Assembly (NCBI GenBank): GCA_029260395.1
Contig: JAJDDJ010000021.1
Coordinates: 54,643 to 118,642, forward strand
Source: Phycisphaerales bacterium
GTDB lineage: Bacteria > Planctomycetota > Phycisphaerae > Phycisphaerales > UBA1924
Direction of reading: 5' to 3'
DNA length: 64,000 nt
The position numbers were made by a program, and so were the translations under genes. Below are positions 26,018 through 34,448 of this stretch, piece by piece. Positions within the stretch are counted from its first letter, which is position 1. The number at the start of each line of letters is the position of its first letter. Below the pieces are notes generated by a model. That model had not been told where the DNA came from, searched no databases, and was given only the letters and a program-made list of their open reading frames with translations.

Positions 26018-27139
26018 ATGAGCAAGCCGCTCCCCCACCGTCCAAATCTCGATCACCTTCGTCGCCAGGCCAAGACACTACTCGCAGGAGTCCAAGCCGG
26101 GGACCCCGAGTCGATTCGGACCCTCACCGAGCACCTGCCCTCTGCGACAGGCATGTCTGACAAGGACGTGACCGCCGCGGGCTTTCGACTCGCAGATGCC
26201 CAGTTCGCGATCGCGCGCAGCACAGGCTTCGGCAGTTGGCCCAAGCTGGCGCAGCATGTCGGATTACTGCGAAGTCTCGAGGGGACTTGGGCATTCGAGT
26301 CACTCGAAGTCGATGGCAATCAGATCCCGTCGGCACACACCCGGCATTCACGAATTCTGATCGACGGCGATCGGTTCAGGACCGAATCTCCTGAGGCGAT
26401 CTACGAGGGTGTCTTCAACATTGACGCCGAAGCCTCGCCGCAGCACATCGATATCGAGTTCATCGCGGGCCCAGAAGCAGGGAACTGGAACCATGGCATC
26501 TTCAGACTCGATGGAGATCGACTCGAGATCTGTCTCGATATGAACGGCAACCCGCGACCGAAAGAGTTCGGCACCGCGCCGGGCCGTGGCCACGCGTACG
26601 AAGTGCTCAGGCGTGAATCGAACGCCACATCGCGGGTTCACAGCGACGAGAAAGAGCGCCGGGCCTCCGAAGGTACCCCCCGTCAGGAGCAGCCCTTGAC
26701 TGCGTCTGGATGCGGGTGCACTGCATCGGTCAACCGGTTGGTCCCGTTCGTCCACGTCGCGGATGTCGAAGCCTCGTTGATGTTCTATGCACTGCTCGGG
26801 TTCACACCGGTCAATGCGATGAGGGACCGTCACGGAAAGATGTACTGGGTGCTCGCAAAGAGCGATGCCGCTGAGATCATGCTCGCGCAGGCATCTGGCC
26901 CGATCGACGCCGAACAGCAGGCGGTGCTCTTCTACGTGTACAGCCCCGATCTGAACAACCTGAGGTCGGGCTTGATCGAGGGCGGACTGCGGGACGCGGG
27001 TGTGTATCGCGGGTCACGCCGCCCCGGTGATACGACTCGGATGGTGCATGAGATCGCCCACCCCGACCATATGAAGGGTGGCGAATTGCGCGTCATCGAC
27101 CCGGACGGGTACGTGATCCTCGTCGGCCAGTTGGGCTGA
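26018..27139 (+). CDS. TIGR03067 domain - VOC (glyoxalase-like) fusion
   Basis: 373 residues in three parts. Residues 1-80 are an ankyrin-like helical leader (PNLDHLRRQAKTLLAGVQAG, ending FGSWPKLAQHV) often found on VOC and related proteins. Residues about 88-195 match TIGR03067, a planctomycete-enriched uncharacterised domain (LEGTWAFESLEVDG, ILIDGDRF, RLEICLD). A Ser/Glu-rich linker with CGC follows. Residues about 235-373 are a VOC domain (RLVPFVHVADVEASLMFYALLGF, near-C-terminal LRVIDPDGYVILVGQ) whose His and Glu could bind metal, as in antibiotic-resistance or glyoxalase proteins. Cytoplasmic. Function unknown; it carries its own terminator and a downstream repeat copy. Confidence 0.8.
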   Translation: MSKPLPHRPNLDHLRRQAKTLLAGVQAGDPESIRTLTEHLPSATGMSDKDVTAAGFRLADAQFAIARSTGFGSWPKLAQHVGLLRSLEGTWAFESLEVDGNQIPSAHTRHSRILIDGDRFRTESPEAIYEGVFNIDAEASPQHIDIEFIAGPEAGNWNHGIFRLDGDRLEICLDMNGNPRPKEFGTAPGRGHAYEVLRRESNATSRVHSDEKERRASEGTPRQEQPLTASGCGCTASVNRLVPFVHVADVEASLMFYALLGFTPVNAMRDRHGKMYWVLAKSDAAEIMLAQASGPIDAEQQAVLFYVYSPDLNNLRSGLIEGGLRDAGVYRGSRRPGDTTRMVHEIAHPDHMKGGELRVIDPDGYVILVGQLG

Positions 27140-27165
27140 ATTTCGCCGATCTGTATAACGAATAG

Positions 27166-27197
27166 AGCCCCGCGAGCCATAGGCCCGCGGGGCTTTA
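27166..27197 (+). terminator. Rho-independent terminator after the VOC gene
   Basis: A 9-bp perfect stem, AGCCCCGCG with CGCGGGGCT, 11-nt loop, followed by TTA. It begins 26 bp after the stop codon. The T-tract is short. Confidence 0.75.
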
Positions 27198-27202
27198 TCA
27201 CG

Positions 27203-27277
27203 AAGTCGGGGGGACAGGACACCAGTTGAACTTTTTGTGGCTGAGATCGGCCTTTGGAGCCTGGAAACGCGGGTTCT
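27203..27277 (+). repeat. Dispersed repeat, copy 2
   Basis: Contains GGACAGGACACCAGTTGAAC, TTTTTGTGGCTGAGATCGG and GCCTGGAAACGCGGGTTCTT. Closest to copy 3 in the right half (TGGAAACGCGG). Located directly after the terminator of the VOC gene and about 225 bp before the efflux operon. Confidence 0.85.
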
Positions 27278-27411
27278 TGTCGCGCCATTGAACTGCTGAA
27301 GTGTGACTGTGAGCCGGGGTTGCGACGATGGCCGCCGCATCTCCAACACCACACGCGCGGTGAGCACATCGTCACGCCCGCGTGCTCGCACAGCAGATGG
27401 TTCGGGCTTTT

Positions 27412-27428
27412 GGGGGGGGGGGGGGGGG
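27412..27428. repeat. 17-base G homopolymer upstream of the efflux operon
   Basis: An uninterrupted run of 17 G lies 72 bp before the ATG of the TetR-type regulator, within the likely promoter region. Poly-G tracts of this length are prone to slipped-strand change. It may be an on/off switch or could reflect assembly uncertainty. Confidence 0.85.
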
Positions 27429-27500
27429 ATCGGGCCCTCCGGTGAGAAAGCAATTGCGATGGATTGAAATACTCGTTTGAATTGAGCGTTAGACTTGTTC

Positions 27501-28229
27501 ATGACCCGCCCAGCGCCTCCCAGCCCGACAGAGCACGACACCAAGCTGCGGATCCTCAATGCCTCGGTCGAGTTGTTCAGCCGCAGCGGCTATCGGGGCG
27601 CGTCGATCGCGGCGATCTGCGAGCAGGCCCAGGTCAATGTTGCGGCTGTCAATTACCATTTTCACTCGAAACTCGAGCTGTACATCCAGGTTTGGCGGGT
27701 CGCGTTGGAGCGCGAAACCGCATCGAACCCCCCTGATGGCGGGGTTTCCGAAGATGCCCCCGCTCAGGATCGCTTGGAGGGCCGAGTCCGGGCGCTGATC
27801 CGCAGGTTCGTTCGGTTGAACGCTCCGAGCGAACTGGCGATGCTCATCATCCATGAGCTCGCGTCTCCGACCGATCCGGCAATCGATGAAGTTCGATTGA
27901 AAGCGGTTCAGCCGCCGCACGCGGCAATGCGTGCGATCGTCCGCGAGATGCTCGGGGACAGTGCGACCGAGCAGGAGGTGCTCTTGACCACTATGGGGAT
28001 CTTCATCCCCGTCGTCGGGCTCGGGCTCCAGCAGCAGTCGGTGTATCGACGAGATCGCCAATCGGTGGACCAAGGCGACTCGGCATACTCCAAACTCCCG
28101 GGTGCGGTGCTCCGCGATGCGATCGAACAAGATGGCGGTTACGAAGCTCTGGTCGACCACATCACGACGACAACACTCGCCGGGATCGAAGCGGTGTGTC
28201 GAAAAATTAGGAGTCGGGGTGGGCCATGA
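27501..28229 (+). CDS. TetR/AcrR-family regulator (CecR/DUF1956-like)
   Basis: 242 residues from the ATG at 27501 (a TTG two codons earlier is possible). The N-terminal HTH is clear: LRILNASVELFSRSGYRG, then ASIAAICEQAQVNVAAVNYH. The C-terminal domain (about 90-230) has the helical pattern of the CecR (YbiH) subfamily, including the AMRAIVREMLGDS segment. It is the first gene of a four-gene operon with 4-bp overlaps and very probably represses it until an efflux substrate binds. The 17-G run lies 72 bp upstream. Confidence 0.88.
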   Translation: MTRPAPPSPTEHDTKLRILNASVELFSRSGYRGASIAAICEQAQVNVAAVNYHFHSKLELYIQVWRVALERETASNPPDGGVSEDAPAQDRLEGRVRALIRRFVRLNAPSELAMLIIHELASPTDPAIDEVRLKAVQPPHAAMRAIVREMLGDSATEQEVLLTTMGIFIPVVGLGLQQQSVYRRDRQSVDQGDSAYSKLPGAVLRDAIEQDGGYEALVDHITTTTLAGIEAVCRKIRSRGGP

Positions 28230-29680
28230 GAGCTCGGATCGGCCTGCTTTGTGTTGCGTGCTCTCTCGCGGGCTGCCACTCGGCAACCAGGGATTTTCAG
28301 TCTCCTGTCGAAGTGCCGAGCAATTGGACACGCGAGCAGGAAGGGCCGGCCCTGCCCGATCGGTGGTGGACGGCCTTCGGCGATCCATCCCTCGATCGGC
28401 TGATCGACACGGCGCTCGATGGGAACTTCAATCTACGCATGGCGTGGGACCGCCTCTCTCAGGCGAGGGCGATCGCTCGTCGTGACGGCGCAGATGTGTC
28501 TCCGACACTTGATTTGACGGGCGGCGTTGGGCGATCGCGGAACCAGAGCACGTCGGGAACAACCTACACGACCGACTGGGATCTTGGACTGCTTGCCAGC
28601 TACGAGGTGGACTTGTGGGGACGCGTCCGCAGCACGCGTGACGCGGCGCTGCTCGACGCGATGACGGCTGAGGAGGATGTCCACGCGGCGACGATCTCGC
28701 TGGCTGCTGAGATCGCGAACCGCTGGCTTGAGTACGCGGAACAAAGCCAACGCATCGAGGTCCTCAAGCGACAGCGCCGCAACAACGAGGATGTGCTTGA
28801 GATCATAACCGCTCAGTTTCGTGCAGGACAGGTCCATGCCGAGGACGTGCTGCGTCAGCAGAATCTGGTCGAATCAGTCCTTGGCGATCTCGCGCTCGCT
28901 CAGCGACAGTCCGAGACGATACGATTGCAGCTCCTCATCCTGCTCGGGCTTTCCCCCGACGCGGTGCTGCCGGTTGGGAACGCAACGCTGATCGACCTTC
29001 CCCCGTTCCCGGACATTGGAATCCCCTCGACGCTCCTGCAGCAGCGACCCGATGTGCGAAGCGCGTACCGAACGGTTCAGGCCGCGGACCGTCGGACGGC
29101 GGCCGCGATCGCGGATCGGTATCCGACGATCAGTCTCTCCGCATCGATTGGCACCTCGGGGAATCGGGTCGGGGACCTCTTTGACAACTGGGTCGCGAAC
29201 CTTGCCGGCAACCTGACTCAGCCATTGCTCGACGGGGGGCGACGCGAGGCGGAGGTCGATCGCACGCTCGCGATCACATCCGAAGCGATCAACAGCTACG
29301 CCCAGACCGTGCTCACAGCACTCAGCGAAGTCGAAACCGCTCTGGCTCAAGAGCGGCAGCAGGTGCTGTACGTCCAGAGCATCGACAGGCAGTTCAAGAC
29401 CGCGCAGAAGGTCGTCGAGCGAGTGCGCGACAGCTACCTTGGCGGGCAGAGCGAGTTTCTGAATGTGCTGGACGCTCAGACCACGGTCCAGCAACTCGAG
29501 TTGCAGCGTCTGGAAGCTCAACGAGTCTTGATCGGTTACCGGGTCGATCTGTGCCGGGCCCTGGCCGGGAGGTGGGCGGTGCCCGCGCCCGAACCGGCAC
29601 TCTTTATCGATGTGAACGATGCACAGCGTACGCCAGGCAACAATGCATCGAATGATGCCGACCCAGGAGCTTCCCCATGA
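28226..29680 (+). CDS. RND efflux outer-membrane lipoprotein (TolC/NodT family)
   Basis: 484 residues. A lipoprotein signal with SLAGCHS gives a lipidated Cys near residue 18. Two OEP repeats follow, starting with WWTAFGDPSLDRLIDTAL; helices such as AEIANRWLEYAEQSQRIEVL and the second half with YAQTVLTALSEVETALAQER match. It forms the trimeric channel-tunnel for the pump encoded downstream. It overlaps the regulator and the adaptor genes by 4 bp each. The order regulator, channel, adaptor, pump is less common than adaptor, pump, channel. Confidence 0.9.
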   Translation: MRARIGLLCVACSLAGCHSATRDFQSPVEVPSNWTREQEGPALPDRWWTAFGDPSLDRLIDTALDGNFNLRMAWDRLSQARAIARRDGADVSPTLDLTGGVGRSRNQSTSGTTYTTDWDLGLLASYEVDLWGRVRSTRDAALLDAMTAEEDVHAATISLAAEIANRWLEYAEQSQRIEVLKRQRRNNEDVLEIITAQFRAGQVHAEDVLRQQNLVESVLGDLALAQRQSETIRLQLLILLGLSPDAVLPVGNATLIDLPPFPDIGIPSTLLQQRPDVRSAYRTVQAADRRTAAAIADRYPTISLSASIGTSGNRVGDLFDNWVANLAGNLTQPLLDGGRREAEVDRTLAITSEAINSYAQTVLTALSEVETALAQERQQVLYVQSIDRQFKTAQKVVERVRDSYLGGQSEFLNVLDAQTTVQQLELQRLEAQRVLIGYRVDLCRALAGRWAVPAPEPALFIDVNDAQRTPGNNASNDADPGASP

Positions 29681-31023
29681 CCGACGGCCCCCGAAGAGCA
29701 CCCCATTCGCGGGTCCGAACCGGTGTGCGAGTGGCTATCACACTGCTCGCGTGCGCGGTGGTCTTGATCGCCAGCCTGTTGACTTTTTCATACCTCGTCA
29801 ACAACCCCGCGACCGCTCCGCGTCGGACACCGGAGAAGACGGCACGGCTGGTCGACGTGGTCGTCGCAACCGTCGGAGACTATCCCGCGGTCCTCTCGGC
29901 GATGGGAGAGGCAATTCCCGCGACCGAGGTTCAACTCAAACCCCAACTCGGCGGGCGGATCATTTCGGTCTCACCGGCCTTTGTCCCCGGCGGGCGATTC
30001 AAGGCCGGGCAAGAAATCTTGCGCATCGATCCGAGCGACTTCGAGCTCGCGCTCGCGCAACGTGAGAGCGAAGTGTTGCAGGCACAGAGCCAGATTGTCG
30101 CGGCCCGCGCGGACCTGTCGGCCGCCCAGCGGGAGCTGTCGATCGAGGAAGGAAGCCAGAATGTCGCTAAGCGGGAGTTTGAACTCCTGGGCGAGCAGAT
30201 CCCGGAGAGTGATCGTTCGCTGGTCCTGCGCGAGCCGCAACTCCTGGCGGCTCAGGCCGGGATTGAGTCCGCGCGGGCCGCGATCGCGTCTGCCGAGGCG
30301 GCGCTCGCCGCGGCTCAGAACCGGCGGGATCAAGCGCAGCTCGACCTGCAGCGGACAACGGTCCACGCGCCATTCAACGCTGTGGTGATGGAGAAGAACG
30401 CCGACATTGGGGACGTGGTCAACGCGTCGACCATCCTCGCGAGCCTGCTGGGGACGGACCGGGTCTGGGTCGTGATCTCGGTCCCGATGGCGGACCTTCG
30501 CTGGATCGAGAGCGCGACACAGGGTGCCGTGTCGTCGGGATCGCAAGTCGAGATCCGTAACCCCTCCGCATGGGGCAGCGAGGTGCACCGGGACGCGAGA
30601 GTGATCCAGATCCTCCCACAGCTGGACGCCGAAGCACGGATGGCCCAGGTCCTGGTTGAAGTCAAAGACCCGCTCGCTCTTTCGGATCCGAGCGTGCCGC
30701 TCCCCAAGTTGCTGGTGGGCAGCTACGTCCAGGCGCGGGTCATCGGCCCGACGATCCGGGATGTGGTCCGACTCCCTCGCGCCGTCGTGCGCGACGGGGA
30801 TCTGGTTCGAATCATGAACAATTCCGATGAGCTTGAGATCCGTCAGGTGAGCATCGCGTTCCGGGAGCCCGACGCGGTGCTGATCTCCGAGGGGATCGAG
30901 GCCGGTGAGCGGATCGTCACGACGAATCTGTCCATCGCGGTCAGCGGACTGCCACTTCGCACGGCGGACACCCCCACCACGCCCATCCCGGAAAGCGAGA
31001 CTGGCGCCGGGGTGAATCCATGA
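29677..31023 (+). CDS. RND efflux periplasmic adaptor (MFP)
   Basis: 448 residues with an N-terminal membrane anchor (VAITLLACAVVLIASLLTFSYL). The lipoyl halves are VQLKPQLGGRIISVSP (near residue 88) and TTVHAPFNAVVMEKNADIGD (near 228), separated by a coiled-coil hairpin rich in Ala, Gln and Glu (about 130-215). A beta-barrel and membrane-proximal domain follow. It links the inner pump to the outer channel. It overlaps both neighbours by 4 bp. Confidence 0.9.
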   Translation: MTDGPRRAPHSRVRTGVRVAITLLACAVVLIASLLTFSYLVNNPATAPRRTPEKTARLVDVVVATVGDYPAVLSAMGEAIPATEVQLKPQLGGRIISVSPAFVPGGRFKAGQEILRIDPSDFELALAQRESEVLQAQSQIVAARADLSAAQRELSIEEGSQNVAKREFELLGEQIPESDRSLVLREPQLLAAQAGIESARAAIASAEAALAAAQNRRDQAQLDLQRTTVHAPFNAVVMEKNADIGDVVNASTILASLLGTDRVWVVISVPMADLRWIESATQGAVSSGSQVEIRNPSAWGSEVHRDARVIQILPQLDAEARMAQVLVEVKDPLALSDPSVPLPKLLVGSYVQARVIGPTIRDVVRLPRAVVRDGDLVRIMNNSDELEIRQVSIAFREPDAVLISEGIEAGERIVTTNLSIAVSGLPLRTADTPTTPIPESETGAGVNP

Positions 31024-34000
31024 CTCCTCCTGACAAGAACGTGGAAGCAAAGACCGGCACGATTGGATGGATGGTCCACAACCGTGTGACCCCGAACCTG
31101 ATCATGATTCTGCTGCTGATCGGCGGCCTGCTGACCTACACCCACCGCGTGACGAAGGAGGTCTTCCCGAGCTTTGTGATCGATTCCGTGACCGTGCGTG
31201 TCCCGTATCCCGGAGCGAGCCCTGAGGAGATCGAGCAAGGGATCATTCTTGTCGTGGAGGAAGCGATTCGCGGGCTTGATGGCATCAAGGAGGTCGTCGC
31301 CACGGCGACCGAGGGCAGCGGACAGGTTGTGGCCGAGCTGATCGAAGGCGTCGATCGACAGGTTGTGTTCCAGGACATCCAGCAAGAGATCAACCGCGTT
31401 ACCACCTTCCCGGATGACGCCGAGGAACCGATCATCAGCATGAATGTCCGGCGACGCGACGTGCTCGAGCTACAGGTCTACGGGAACACGAGCGAGTCGG
31501 ACCTCCGCGAATCTGTAGAGATGGTTCGGGACGCGCTCCTCCAGAATGAGAGCATCACGCAGATCTCTCTCAACGGCGCGCGCGATCGGGAGATCTTGAT
31601 CGAGATCCCTCAGGAGGTGCTGCGTCGCTACGGGCTGACGATGCAGCAGATCAGCGACCTGTTGCGGTCCGACTCGACAGAGGTCTCCGCCGGGTCCATT
31701 GATTCGACTGCGGGCAACGTGCTGGTCCGTATCGACCATCGCAATGACTGGGCGAGCGAGTTTGCGAACATACCCATCGTGACAACCGCGGCCGGTGGCA
31801 TCGTGCGGCTCGGCGATGTCGCCACGGTGCGGGACGGGTTTGAGGACACCGATGTCTTCAGCAACTACAACGGGCTGCCCGCGATCGAGATCAAGCTCTA
31901 CCGGATCGGGGACCAGACCCCGGCGGGTGTTGCCGATGCGGCGTACGAGACGATGGCGGAGATCGAGGCGAGCCTCCCACCGGGAGTCCACTGGAGCGTC
32001 ACGGACGACGACGCCGACCTCTTCAAGGAGCGGCGCGATCTGCTCCTCAAAAACATCGGGATGGGGCTGGTCATCGTTCTGGTTGTCCTCGGCCTGTTCC
32101 TCGAACTCAGGCTCGCGTTCTGGGTCATGATGGGCATCCCGATCTCCTTCCTCGGCACGATCCTGCTCCTTCCGTATGCCGGGATGAGCATCAACATGAT
32201 CTCGATGTTCGCGTTCCTGATCTCGCTCGGGATTGTGGTCGACGACGCGATTGTTGTCGGTGAGAACGTCTACGAGTATCGTCAGCGCGGCATGTCCGCG
32301 GTGGACTCGGCGATTCACGGCGCACGCGACGTGGGCAAGCCGGTGTACTTTGCGGTGATCACCAACATCGTCGCGTTCATTCCGCTCGCCATGATCCCGG
32401 GATTCTTGGGAAAAATCTGGGGCGTGATCCCGGTCGTGGTCTGTACCGCCTTTGCGCTCTCGCTCGTTGAGTCGCTCTACATCCTCCCGGCACATCTCGC
32501 CCACAGCGCCGGGGAGCACCGACTCACGCTGTTCCGCTGGATTGACCGGAAGCAACAGGCGTTCAGTCTGATCGTGCGCGACTTTATCTACAAGGTCTAC
32601 GGCCCGTTCCTGGACCTGTGCATCCGCCATCGCCTGCTCACGCTCAGCACAGCGGTGTCAATTCTCTTGGTGTCGCTGGGATATGTCGCGTCAGGTCGGC
32701 TTGGATTGATCTTGATGCCACGCATCGAAGCGAATCACGCGGTCGCGAGCGCCACGCTTCCTGTTGGGTCACCTCTCGTGCAGATGCTTGAGGTTGAGCA
32801 GGCACTCCTCGACTCGGCGTACAAGGTCGCCGCGGAGTCCGGCGGTGACGACCTGGTCAGTGGGTACACCAGTTCGATCAACAACAATTCCGTCGAGGTC
32901 TCGGTGCTGCTCACGCCGCCAGAGATTCGTCCGATCAGCACCTCCGAGGTCACGCGACGCTGGCGTGAAGCGACCGAGAGGTTGCCTTCACTGGAGACGC
33001 TCAAGTTTCAATCTGACAGCGGCGGACCTGGCGGCGGCGCGGCGATCAGTATCGATCTGAGCCACCGGGACATCGCGACACTCGATCGTGCCGCCGAACG
33101 GCTCGGTCTTCTCATGGAGGAGTTCGGGTCGGTTTCCGAGGTGGATAACGGGGTTGCCGCGGGGAAGCAGCAGCTCGATTTCAAGCTCAACGACTACGGC
33201 CGCAGCCTCGGACTGACCGGCGCATCGGTGGGCCGACAACTCCGCGACGCGTACCAAGGGTCACAGGCGATCAAACAGCAACGAGGTCGCAGCGAGGTAA
33301 CGGTCCGGCTCCGTCTCCCAGAATCAGAACGAGTGAGCGAGTTTGACCTCGAACAGTTCATTGTGCGGACCCCTGGTGGCGTCGAAGTCCCGCTACAGGA
33401 CATCGCTGATCTTTCACGCGGCAACGCGTACACCGAGATCAAACGCACAGACGGGCGCCGAACATCTTCGGTAACAGCAGACGTCACCCCGATCAGTCAG
33501 AGCGCGAGTGTCAAAGCGGCTCTTTCCGCGACAGTGCTCCCCGAGTTGATGGCCGACTTTCCAGGATTGAGCTGGACGTGGGCGGGTCGGCAAGCAGACA
33601 TGTCTGAATCGATGAGCGCGTTGGGCAACGGTCTCCTCATCGCGCTGTGCGTGATCTACTTCCTGCTCGCGATGGCGTTCAGCAGCTACACGCAACCCCT
33701 CATCGTGATGGCCGCGATTCCGTTCGGGGTCATCGGCGCCATACTCGGGCACATGATCATGGGGTACTCCATGTCCTCGATCAGCATGATGGGGATCATC
33801 GCGCTCTCGGGTGTTGTGGTTAACGATTCCTTGGTACTCATTGAGAGTGCAAACAGGATTCGAGCGAAGGAAAGCCTGACCGCGTTTGAAGCGATTCATC
33901 TGGCCGGAGTTCGTCGTTTCCGCCCGATCCTCCTCACCACGCTGACCACCTTCGGCGGGCTGGCACCCATGATCTTCGAAACCTCCAGACAGGCACGCTT

Positions 34001-34172
34001 CATGATCCCAATGGCCATCTCACTCGGCTACGGGATTCTTGTCGCCACCGCGATCACTCTGGTCTTAGTTCCTGCTCTGTATGTCGTCGTTGACGATGTC
34101 AATCGATTCTTCAAATGGCAGCGGGTTGGGAATGAACCCAGACCATCCGGCGAACAGCACGCAGTTAAATGA
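31020..34172 (+). CDS. RND efflux permease, AcrB/MdtB-like
   Basis: 1050 residues, the usual length. TM1 is near residue 20-40 and two large periplasmic loops are present. TM4 carries the proton-relay pair in GIVVDDAIVVGENVY near 405. The C-terminal transmembrane block ends with FKWQRVGNE. TM10 has SGVVVNDSLVLIES. It exports drugs or small toxic molecules by proton exchange, with the adaptor and channel encoded upstream. There is no heavy-metal signature, so it is probably a hydrophobic/amphiphilic efflux pump distinct from the CusA protein at 55.7 kb. Repeat copy 3 follows. Confidence 0.92.
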   Translation: MTPPDKNVEAKTGTIGWMVHNRVTPNLIMILLLIGGLLTYTHRVTKEVFPSFVIDSVTVRVPYPGASPEEIEQGIILVVEEAIRGLDGIKEVVATATEGSGQVVAELIEGVDRQVVFQDIQQEINRVTTFPDDAEEPIISMNVRRRDVLELQVYGNTSESDLRESVEMVRDALLQNESITQISLNGARDREILIEIPQEVLRRYGLTMQQISDLLRSDSTEVSAGSIDSTAGNVLVRIDHRNDWASEFANIPIVTTAAGGIVRLGDVATVRDGFEDTDVFSNYNGLPAIEIKLYRIGDQTPAGVADAAYETMAEIEASLPPGVHWSVTDDDADLFKERRDLLLKNIGMGLVIVLVVLGLFLELRLAFWVMMGIPISFLGTILLLPYAGMSINMISMFAFLISLGIVVDDAIVVGENVYEYRQRGMSAVDSAIHGARDVGKPVYFAVITNIVAFIPLAMIPGFLGKIWGVIPVVVCTAFALSLVESLYILPAHLAHSAGEHRLTLFRWIDRKQQAFSLIVRDFIYKVYGPFLDLCIRHRLLTLSTAVSILLVSLGYVASGRLGLILMPRIEANHAVASATLPVGSPLVQMLEVEQALLDSAYKVAAESGGDDLVSGYTSSINNNSVEVSVLLTPPEIRPISTSEVTRRWREATERLPSLETLKFQSDSGGPGGGAAISIDLSHRDIATLDRAAERLGLLMEEFGSVSEVDNGVAAGKQQLDFKLNDYGRSLGLTGASVGRQLRDAYQGSQAIKQQRGRSEVTVRLRLPESERVSEFDLEQFIVRTPGGVEVPLQDIADLSRGNAYTEIKRTDGRRTSSVTADVTPISQSASVKAALSATVLPELMADFPGLSWTWAGRQADMSESMSALGNGLLIALCVIYFLLAMAFSSYTQPLIVMAAIPFGVIGAILGHMIMGYSMSSISMMGIIALSGVVVNDSLVLIESANRIRAKESLTAFEAIHLAGVRRFRPILLTTLTTFGGLAPMIFETSRQARFMIPMAISLGYGILVATAITLVLVPALYVVVDDVNRFFKWQRVGNEPRPSGEQHAVK

Positions 34173-34448
34173 TGTCTCGGCCTTGGCTTGTTCACCGGTC
34201 CGCCGTCGGAGGGCGGCTCTCTCGCGATCGAGATCGACACTCTCGGCACGACCACCGTCGATCAGACTCTCGGTGAGTTGAACCCACCGAATGAGGAATC
34301 GCGTCTGTCTGTCCTGACGGCTGTGACGCGACGGACCTCGCAGAATCAGCAAATCGGGGTGACAGGACACCAGTTGAACTTTTTACGATCGGAATCCGCA
34401 TCTGGAGCGTGGAAACGCGGTTGTTGGTTTCACAACATCCAAAGGACC
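34173..34448. other. Intergenic region between RND permease and CopA-type ATPase
   Basis: 276 bp between convergent genes. Contains repeat copy 3 and a weak CCGCC/GGCGG hairpin near 34200 but no strong terminator. Open frames here are not supported. Confidence 0.5.
34349..34421 (+). repeat. Dispersed repeat, copy 3
   Basis: Carries AATCGGGGTGACAGGACACC, AGTTGAACTTTTTACGATC and GTGGAAACGCGG. It is 177 bp after the efflux permease stop, in the same orientation as copies 1 and 2, and marks the edge between the efflux region and the copper island. Confidence 0.85.

Noticed and set aside
27412..27428. Poly-Pro/Gly proteins from the poly-G region
   Set aside because: Open frames running through the G-run give only low-complexity PPPPPP segments on the minus strand and have no start with a ribosome site.
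31470..32630. 386-codon minus-strand frame inside the RND permease gene
   Set aside because: Composition is charged and repeat-like from antisense reading; the plus-strand permease is intact.
25690..34421. The three repeats as integron attC sites
   Set aside because: GTTGAAC in the repeat fits the R' core (GTTRRRY), but no matching RYYYAAC box lies within 140 bp upstream of any copy, there is no integrase in the window, and genes far exceed cassette size for the efflux operon.
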